Source: an uncultured Pirellulaceae bacterium (lineage in GTDB: Bacteria; Planctomycetota; Planctomycetia; Pirellulales; Pirellulaceae). Taken from it: DNA of 12,719 nucleotides. The position numbers and the translations under genes were made by a program. Shown here piece by piece: positions 7,648 to 12,719 of this stretch (positions within the stretch are counted from its first letter, which is position 1; each line of letters opens with the position of its first letter). The notes under the pieces were generated by a model. That model was not told the origin of the DNA. It saw only the letters and a list, made by a program, of their open reading frames with translations, and ran no database searches. The stretch lies in contig CAMYKF010000719.1 of NCBI GenBank assembly GCA_947258905.1, forward strand, positions 1 through 12,719, in the 5' to 3' direction.

Positions 7648-8580
7648 ATGGATCAGTGGAGCACAGGTTCGGTACTGTCCTGGGTTATTCTGGCAGTGGT
7701 CAGCAGCGCCGGTATCGCCTATTGGGCACTATTCTGGCGGACGCCAAAATCACAACGCCGTGCCTGGTGGATCGATCACTCCGCGCTGGTTCGCTGGGGA
7801 TTTCTCGATGTGCTGATCGTGGCCTTTGTCTGGCTCTCCAGTCAGGTCCTGGCCGTGTTTCTGCTGAACCGCATGGCAGGGATCGACCCCGAGGGACCGT
7901 TATCGGATTTCCAGCACACCGTCCTCATCGGATTGACTTCGCTGCTGCAACTGGCCGTCGTGATTGGCGGGTTTGCCTGGCTGGTGGCCCGTTACCGGCA
8001 TCGCTGGAGCGAATTCGGATTGACCGTACGCCAATTGCCCGAGGGCGTTCGCCAGGGCCTGATTGCGTTTGCGATGTGGATGCCTGTCGTGTGGCTCGTC
8101 CAGCTGGTTCTGGTTCTGTTTATCGAGTACGAACATCCGACTTTGCAGAAGCTGCAGGAAAGTCCTTCGCTGCCGGTGCTGGGCGCCGTGTGGTTCTCGG
8201 CCGTGCTTGTGGCGCCGATTGTGGAAGAACTGCTGTTCCGGGGTCTGCTGCAGGGCTGGTTCCAACGGATTCGTCGCGAGTCATTAAGCGATCCCGATTC
8301 GTTGATCGTTGGCGCGCGCGATATTGATATTGAATCCGGGGAACTGGGAAACAAACAAAAATCAAACCGACCCGTGCATGTGTGGGCCATCGTGTTTACG
8401 GCGGTGCTGTTTGGTTTGGCCCACCCCGCGCAGGGCCCGGCCCCCTACAGTTTGTTTGTGCTGAGCCTGGGTTTGGGATACCTGTATCAGCGAACCGGCA
8501 GTTTGCTGGCCTGTATCTTTGTGCACATGCTGCTGAACGCGATTACGATGTTGATTCATACGGTAGATGTCTTCTTTTGA
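7648..8580 (+). CDS. CPBP-family intramembrane metalloprotease
   Basis: A 310-residue multi-pass membrane protein of the CAAX-protease/bacteriocin-processing (Abi, CPBP) family. The family's glutamate/histidine motifs are all present: E193-E194-x3-R198 (EELLFR), F255-x3-H259 (FGLAH) and H293-x3-N297 (HMLLN). It is therefore probably an active intramembrane peptidase; the substrate is unknown. Hydrophobic segments are seen at about 8-30, 50-73, 92-113, 136-160, 175-195, 244-258, 268-280 and 285-305. The segment between the first and second motifs is longer than usual. It contains a charged, presumably extramembrane loop at about 207-242 (DSLIVGARDIDIES included). The ATG at 7648 lies 15 bp after pgsA, with only a weak ribosome site. 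The oxidoreductase gene begins 11 bp after the stop. Confidence 0.9.
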   Translation: MDQWSTGSVLSWVILAVVSSAGIAYWALFWRTPKSQRRAWWIDHSALVRWGFLDVLIVAFVWLSSQVLAVFLLNRMAGIDPEGPLSDFQHTVLIGLTSLLQLAVVIGGFAWLVARYRHRWSEFGLTVRQLPEGVRQGLIAFAMWMPVVWLVQLVLVLFIEYEHPTLQKLQESPSLPVLGAVWFSAVLVAPIVEELLFRGLLQGWFQRIRRESLSDPDSLIVGARDIDIESGELGNKQKSNRPVHVWAIVFTAVLFGLAHPAQGPAPYSLFVLSLGLGYLYQRTGSLLACIFVHMLLNAITMLIHTVDVFF

Positions 8581-8591
8581 CGGTGCGAGCA

Positions 8592-9638
8592 ATGGCATTG
8601 GGATTTGGAATCGTGGGTTGTGGCATGATCGCCGGTTTTCATGCGCGGGCATTGGCCAGCTTGCCCGCAGCCCGACTCGTTGGATGCACGAGTCGCTCGA
8701 TGGAATCGGCCAATGCATTTGCCGCAAAACATGATTGTAGTGCGTTTGCCTCGGTCGAAGAACTGTGTGGTAACCATGACATTAATGTGGTCAGTATCTG
8801 CACGCCCAGCGGTGCGCATTTGCAACCGGCACTGGTCGCGGCAGGGTCCGGCAAACATGTCGTTGTAGAAAAGCCGCTGGAAGTAACCACCGCTCGCTGT
8901 GACCAGCTGATAGACGCTTGCCAGCAAGCCGAAGTCCTGCTGAGCACGATCTTCCAATCGCGGTTTCACGAATCCTCGCAGCAGTTAAAGTCGGCCGTCG
9001 ACGCCGGTCGTTTTGGCCAAATCGCCTTGGCCAACGCCTATGTAAAATGGCATCGCACCCAGGAGTATTACGATAGCGGCGCTTGGCGCGGCACGTGGGA
9101 ACTGGATGGTGGCGGAGCGTTAATGAATCAGGCGATTCACAACGTGGACTTGTTGCAGTGGATGCTGGGCCCGGTCGAGGAGGTAACCGCATACACCGCG
9201 ACGCTCGCGCACGAGCGCATCGAGGTCGAGGACACCGTCGTGGCCATTCTGCGATTCGCCAGTGGCGCGCTGGGCCCGATCGAAGCGACGACTTCGGCGT
9301 GGCCCGGCGAACCGAAAAGGCTGGAGATCTACGGTGCTGCGGGCAGCGCCGCCATCGTGGACGAGGAAATACAGACCTGGCAGTTCGCCGAACCGGATGC
9401 GGACGATCGATCGATTACCGATCGCCTGAGTGCGCCCAACGAGACGGACGGCGGAGCCAGCGATCCGGCGTCCATCGGAGTTGCCGCCCACGCCGCCCAG
9501 TTCCAGAACATCATCGACGCCATTAACGGCCACGGCACGCTGCTGATCGACGGCGCGGAAGCTCGTAAGAGCGTGCAGATTATTGCCGCCATTTATGAAT
9601 CGGCCACTTGCCACCGTCCCGTTTCATTGAACGTGTAA
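8592..9638 (+). CDS. Gfo/Idh/MocA-family NAD(P)-dependent oxidoreductase
   Basis: A 348-residue dehydrogenase-like protein. The N-terminal Rossmann fold starts immediately with G6-x2-G9-x-G11 (GFGIVGCGMIAG). The family lysine is in E93-K94-P95, and the C-terminal alpha/beta domain has the H183-x2-D186 pair within NQAIHNVDLL. These are the usual cofactor and catalytic positions, so it should be active on a sugar, inositol or related polyol. The substrate cannot be told, and planctomycetes carry many paralogues. There is no Tat or Sec signal, so this is a cytoplasmic member rather than one of the exported ones common in this phylum. The ATG at 8592 is chosen since it leads directly into the Rossmann motif and lies 11 bp after the protease stop. 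Translation ends with tandem stops TAA TAG. It is the last gene of the plus-strand cluster. Confidence 0.93.
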   Translation: MALGFGIVGCGMIAGFHARALASLPAARLVGCTSRSMESANAFAAKHDCSAFASVEELCGNHDINVVSICTPSGAHLQPALVAAGSGKHVVVEKPLEVTTARCDQLIDACQQAEVLLSTIFQSRFHESSQQLKSAVDAGRFGQIALANAYVKWHRTQEYYDSGAWRGTWELDGGGALMNQAIHNVDLLQWMLGPVEEVTAYTATLAHERIEVEDTVVAILRFASGALGPIEATTSAWPGEPKRLEIYGAAGSAAIVDEEIQTWQFAEPDADDRSITDRLSAPNETDGGASDPASIGVAAHAAQFQNIIDAINGHGTLLIDGAEARKSVQIIAAIYESATCHRPVSLNV

Positions 9639-9694
9639 TAGTCGCTGCGCTTAACGACGGAGACAAGCGATTGACCACGATCGGCAAGGCTGTC

Positions 9695-10345
9695 CTATGG
9701 AAGATTCTGGATCACGACCGGGAATGGGTAGGGCATTCCCAGATTGTCGTTGAATACGTCGATTCCGTCACCAAAGTTTAACACCGCGGATGCAAACGAT
9801 GCAGTGGACTCAAGGGTAATCGTGTCGCTGTCCGCGCCCATCAAAACGACAGAGTTCATGCTGGCGGCGATCGCGCCGACGGTCAGGGAATCCTGGGCGG
9901 ATCCTCCGCGGAATGTTCCATTGACTCCACCATAACTGCCCAACAATATTCCGGTGTTGGGCATCGTACTGTTTTCGAACACTACTGATACGTCACCGGC
10001 AATGGAGGTTGCAGCGTCGGTGACGACTTCGTTGCCTCCCGGCGAGTTACCACCTTCAACCGCCAGACGTCCCGCCGAAAGGCCGCTCAAATCAACAACC
10101 TGTGGATTGGCAATTTTTGTGGACTCCGCCAAATCAATATACAACACTCCTGCAATCGAAACGCCGGCGCCCGCCGTGATGTCGTCGTCACCATTTCCTC
10201 CGATGTAATTCATGTTAGCGCCAACCGTCAACGTGCCATGATTGACCAGTAAAGTGTCTTCAACTTCCAGGCTGCTGATCATGTTGAAATTGCCGAGTAC
10301 GTTTACCGCATTGTCAATTTCAAAGTAATTGATGCCCCGATCCAT
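9695..10345 (-). CDS. RTX-like Gly/Asp repeat protein fragment without export signal
   Basis: From the ATG at 10345 this is a 216-residue acidic, beta-rich protein made of degenerate Gly/Asp repeats: GGNGDDDIT, GGSAQDSLT, GADSDTITLES and FGDGIDVFNDN. These recall RTX/calcium-binding beta-roll repeats and the large surface proteins of planctomycetes. It ends cleanly after FPVVIQNLP with TAG. It has no signal peptide, no anchor and no sorting or dockerin domain, so it looks like an inner piece of a much larger secreted protein, either decayed or standing alone. The frame is open to an ATG at 10459, but that start overlaps the divergent DUF3052 gene and adds 38 residues (MFLNIRARQRYSF...) that are neither repeat-like nor a signal sequence. 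Base composition is more AT-rich by eye than in its neighbours. Function unknown; possibly a pseudogene remnant. Confidence 0.6.
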   Translation of the reverse strand: MDRGINYFEIDNAVNVLGNFNMISSLEVEDTLLVNHGTLTVGANMNYIGGNGDDDITAGAGVSIAGVLYIDLAESTKIANPQVVDLSGLSAGRLAVEGGNSPGGNEVVTDAATSIAGDVSVVFENSTMPNTGILLGSYGGVNGTFRGGSAQDSLTVGAIAASMNSVVLMGADSDTITLESTASFASAVLNFGDGIDVFNDNLGMPYPFPVVIQNLP

Positions 10346-10377
10346 TGGGCTTTTTTCTTTCGTCGTTTTTTCTGCAG

Positions 10378-10383
10378 TAGAAT
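10378..10383 (+). promoter_or_regulatory. Possible -10 element for the DUF3052 gene
   Basis: TAGAAT lies 55 bases before the GTG at 10438, in the AT-rich gap between the divergent genes. It matches TATAAT at five of six positions. At 16-18 bases upstream there is only a T-rich stretch (about 10354-10361), a poor -35, so the call is tentative. Confidence 0.3.
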
Positions 10384-10437
10384 AGTGACATCGTCCCTCA
10401 AAAAACATCAGATCAAAGTAGAAGGAATATCGTTGTC

Positions 10438-10845
10438 GTGCCCGGATATTCAGGAACACCGCTGGTCAGGAAGCTGGGCGTCAAGCCTGGTTTTCGCATC
10501 AAAACCAAAAACGCGCCGGCCAACTACCGCAGCCTGCTCAAGCCGTTGCCTGACGACGTCACCATCTCGACACAAATGCGCTCCAACATTGACCTGTGGC
10601 ATTTGTTCACGGCCAAACGGCAGGAACTCGATCGCCAGCTGGAAATCGCGCAAAAACAAATTCACCAGGACGGCATGATCTGGGTCTCGTGGCCAAAAAA
10701 ATCTTCCGGTGTGCCATCGGAAATCACCGAGGACACGATTCGGGAAACGGCGCTGCCGCGTGGCCTGGTCGACATCAAGGTCTGCGCGGTCGATGACACA
10801 TGGTCGGGCCTGAAACTGGTCATTCGCAAGGAAAACAGGCGTTGA
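10438..10845 (+). CDS. DUF3052 domain-containing protein
   Basis: A 135-residue soluble protein. The opening GYSGTPLVRKLGVKPGFRI and the later DGMIWVSWPKKSSG (about residues 78-91), followed by ITEDTIRETALPRGLVDIKVCAVDDTWSG, match the DUF3052 family as I recall it, from start to end. The family's function is not established. No membrane segment, signal or metal motif is visible. The GTG at 10438 is chosen because family members begin with a residue or two before GYSGTPL. A GAAGGA ribosome site lies at 10421-10426, rather far (11 bases). The gene is divergent from the repeat-protein fragment, and its leader overlaps only the long, unlikely form of that gene. The acyltransferase follows 102 bp downstream. 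Confidence 0.85.
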   Translation: MPGYSGTPLVRKLGVKPGFRIKTKNAPANYRSLLKPLPDDVTISTQMRSNIDLWHLFTAKRQELDRQLEIAQKQIHQDGMIWVSWPKKSSGVPSEITEDTIRETALPRGLVDIKVCAVDDTWSGLKLVIRKENRR

Positions 10846-10947
10846 TTGGCCCGGCGCGAGGCGATTAAATCTCCCTTCCCACCGGCCCTGTTTCTTGTCA
10901 GAATTCCCGCCGCGTCAACATTGTTCGCATCAAGGGATTGATCGAAA

Positions 10948-11910
10948 TTGTCTGCTGAAACAAGGCCTGTCAGGCCACGCCATTACGCCGAGTATTTTGC
11001 GACACGGATTATTATTGCCCTGTTGCAGATGCTGCCGCTGTCGTGGTGCGAACGGCTGGGCAACAAGGTCGGCTGGCTGATGGCGGACGTGTTCAAATTC
11101 CGCTACGCGACCATCCATGACAACCTCTCGCACGTCTTCCCGGAGAAAACGAAAGACGAACGCCAGCAACTGAATCGCGCCATGTGGTCGCACCTGTTCC
11201 TGATGGTTTGCGAAATCGCCCAGGCTCCTCGCAAGATCCACTGCACCAACTGGCGGGATTACGTCGACATTCGCGACAAGAGACACGTAACGGGTTACCA
11301 GCTCGATTGGCGACCCAGGGTCATGGTGGGCGGGCATCTGGGCAATTTTGAACAAGCGGTGTATTTGACCGGGGTCGTCGGAGTTCCCACGTACGCGATC
11401 GCCCGACCGCTCGACAATCCTTTGCTGGACAAGTGGATTCAGTCGTTTCGCGAAAGCCGGGGACAGTTCATACTGCCCACCAGCGGCAGTGCCACGGAGA
11501 TCCAGCGTGTGCTGGATGCCGGCGGATTGATTTCCCTGCTGGGTGACCAGCATGCCGGCAACAAGGGGTGCTGGGTCGATTTCATGGGTCGACCAGCCTC
11601 GTGCCACAAGGCCGTAGCCTTGTTTACGCTGACGCAACAAGCTCCCATGCTCGTATCCTATTGCGTCCGCAAGGGAGGCCCGTTGAGGACCGAAGTCGGA
11701 TGCATCGGGATTGCCGACCCGCATGATCTGGATCCCGCGTTGCGGGATGTGCGGTCATTGACCCAATGGTACAACGACCGTCTGGAAGAAGTGATTCGGC
11801 GGTACCCGGAACAATACTGGTGGATGCATCGCCGCTGGAAGGAAAAGCCTCGCCGCGGCAAGCAGCGAAAACGGGGCCCCAAACCGGTCAACGCAAACAA
11901 AGCTGCCTGA
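10948..11910 (+). CDS. LpxL/HtrB-type lysophospholipid/lipid A acyltransferase
   Basis: A 320-residue membrane-associated acyltransferase. After a hydrophobic N-terminal stretch (about residues 17-48) comes the catalytic H130-x4-E135 (GGHLGNFE), then the GDQHAGNKGCWVDFMGRPA block (199-217) and the YWWMHRRWKEKP motif near 290-301, all diagnostic of the LpxL/LpxM/HtrB family. Proteobacterial relatives add secondary acyl chains to lipid A; Gram-positive-type relatives acylate phosphatidylinositol mannosides. The acceptor here is unknown, although planctomycetes encode much of the lipid A pathway. The tail after 300 is very basic and probably unstructured. The start is TTG at 10948 with AGGGA at 10933-10937; no ATG or GTG offers a comparable position before the conserved helix. 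It is most likely transcribed with, or just after, the DUF3052 gene. Confidence 0.9.
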   Translation: MSAETRPVRPRHYAEYFATRIIIALLQMLPLSWCERLGNKVGWLMADVFKFRYATIHDNLSHVFPEKTKDERQQLNRAMWSHLFLMVCEIAQAPRKIHCTNWRDYVDIRDKRHVTGYQLDWRPRVMVGGHLGNFEQAVYLTGVVGVPTYAIARPLDNPLLDKWIQSFRESRGQFILPTSGSATEIQRVLDAGGLISLLGDQHAGNKGCWVDFMGRPASCHKAVALFTLTQQAPMLVSYCVRKGGPLRTEVGCIGIADPHDLDPALRDVRSLTQWYNDRLEEVIRRYPEQYWWMHRRWKEKPRRGKQRKRGPKPVNANKAA

Positions 11911-11922
11911 CGGCCAAATAGT

Positions 11923-11949
11923 CCTGCCTCGATAGACGGTAGCGGCAGG
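11923..11949 (+). terminator. Weak inverted repeat after the acyltransferase
   Basis: CCTGCC (11923-11928) and GGCAGG (11944-11949) could form a 6-bp GC-rich stem with a 15-base loop, starting 13 bases after the acyltransferase stop. No T-run follows, so intrinsic termination is doubtful. It may be a weak terminator or chance. Confidence 0.2.
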
Positions 11950-12008
11950 GCGGCTATCATGGGTGCTGCATTCCCTGGCTTGATGGATCAACATGAATCG
12001 CCCTTCGC

Positions 12009-12719
12009 GTGATCACCTACCGCTCATTTCTTAATACCGACTTGCCGGCCATCGTCAAAGTCTGGAAACAACAACGCCGTCAACAGGCGTTTGCCCAGAC
12101 GATGTTCAACGATCAATTCGAGCAGTGCATTCTGTCCAAACCCTTCTTTGATCCAGCAGGCCTGATCATGGCGTATCAGGAAGAGGAGCCCGTGGGCTTT
12201 GTGCATTGCGGATTCGGACCGAACGAGGACAAATCCGACCTGAATTACAAGCGCGGGATCATTTGCATCCTGTTGACCGTTTCCTGTCCCGAGCGACACG
12301 AGGTCTGCACGCAGCTGATTGAGCGGGCTGAGCAGTATCTGGTTGGCCACGGTAGCACGACGATTCTCACCGGCACCGATTTTCCGTACAGTCCTTTCTA
12401 TCTGGGGCTGTATGGCGGCAGCAATGTGCCCGGCATACTGCGTGGCAATCAGGCCACCATTGAGGTGTTTGAATCAAGGGGCTACGAGCAACGGGAACGC
12501 ATTCTGATTATGCAGCGCTCCTTGCACAATTTTCGGGCCGTCATGGATCGCCAGCAAACATCGGTTCGCCGCAGCTTTCGCATCGAGCAGGATCAGGATC
12601 CGCTGTCTGCCAACTGGTGGGAAGCCTGCACGCTGGGCAACACCAATCGCTGTGTTTTCAATCTGATCGATCGCAAAACCAATCTGAAACAGGGCAACAT
12701 TTCGTATTGGGATATGGAG
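12009..12719 (+). CDS. GNAT-like acetyltransferase, truncated by window edge
   Basis: The frame is open from the GTG at 12009 to the window end (237 codons), so the 3' part is missing. It opens MITYRSFLNTDLPAIVKVW, typical of GNAT N-terminal strands. The first domain continues through EEEPVGFVHCGFG (about residues 56-68) and ends with FYLGLYGGS and VFESRGYEQRERILIM (about 152-167), the strand-loop-strand of this fold. A second, GNAT-like half seems to begin after residue 185. The acetyl-CoA loop (usually R/Q-x2-G-x-G/A) reads ERHEVC here, so coenzyme binding may be altered. The GTG is the only plausible start, as an in-frame TGA lies at 11994-11996. The ATG at 11993 is in another frame and stops after 13 codons. 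Substrate unknown. Confidence 0.8.
   Translation, partial: MITYRSFLNTDLPAIVKVWKQQRRQQAFAQTMFNDQFEQCILSKPFFDPAGLIMAYQEEEPVGFVHCGFGPNEDKSDLNYKRGIICILLTVSCPERHEVCTQLIERAEQYLVGHGSTTILTGTDFPYSPFYLGLYGGSNVPGILRGNQATIEVFESRGYEQRERILIMQRSLHNFRAVMDRQQTSVRRSFRIEQDQDPLSANWWEACTLGNTNRCVFNLIDRKTNLKQGNISYWDME

Noticed and set aside
9641..9670. Inverted repeat CGCTT/AAGCG between the convergent oxidoreductase and repeat-protein genes as a bidirectional terminator
   Set aside because: The stem is only 5 bp with a 12-base loop and no T-run on either side.
10895..10923. Promoter for the acyltransferase with TTGTCA as -35
   Set aside because: No acceptable -10 hexamer lies at 16-18 bases downstream.
1..12719. 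CRISPR array, insertion sequence, phage or toxin-antitoxin/defence island
   Set aside because: No regularly spaced repeats, transposase or integrase, terminal inverted repeats or defence-type domains were seen. The CPBP (Abi-type) protease sits among housekeeping genes, which does not support a defence role.

Overview
The window most likely comes from a planctomycete (Planctomycetota, Pirellulales-like). This rests on the recalled resemblance of the RimO protein to planctomycete RimO, the style of the RsgA N-terminus and of the C-terminal GNAT protein, the moderately GC-rich coding sequence, and frequent GTG/TTG starts. No search was run, so the lineage is inference. Most of the content is chromosomal housekeeping and conserved-hypothetical genes. 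I see no CRISPR array, insertion sequence, tRNA, rRNA or integrase.

Layout, left to right. Positions 1-379 hold no gene I can support. A small orphan protein (380-646, +) follows a good Shine-Dalgarno and ends convergently, overlapping by 11 bp the end of a membrane-anchored metallophosphoesterase (636-1802, -). Upstream of that on the same strand is a 574-residue signalling protein with a degenerate receiver, PAS, GAF, a dimerisation-like helix region lacking the usual histidine, and an intact C-terminal receiver (1901-3625, -). A recognisable promoter-like sequence lies in front of it at 3698-3726.

From 3923 to 9638 six plus-strand genes lie close together: rsgA (30S maturation GTPase, N-terminus out of frame), a VOC/glyoxalase-fold protein, rimO (ribosomal protein S12 methylthiotransferase), pgsA (phosphatidylglycerophosphate synthase), a CPBP intramembrane protease and a Gfo/Idh/MocA oxidoreductase. 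Gaps are about 70, 94, 26, 15 and 11 bp, so they probably form one operon or two overlapping ones, joining ribosome maturation/modification with phospholipid synthesis and membrane proteolysis.

On the minus strand, 9695-10345 encodes an RTX-like, Gly/Asp-rich repeat fragment with no export signal. It is probably a remnant or stand-alone piece of a surface protein. Divergent to it are a DUF3052-family protein (10438-10845, +), an LpxL/HtrB-type acyltransferase (10948-11910, +), and a GNAT-like acetyltransferase that runs off the right edge (12009 onward, +).

The points most worth checking are the broken reading frame and apparent missing segment at the rsgA N-terminus, the kinase-less PAS/GAF/receiver protein, and the signal-less RTX-like fragment. 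I do not find convincing evidence for a new multi-gene system here.
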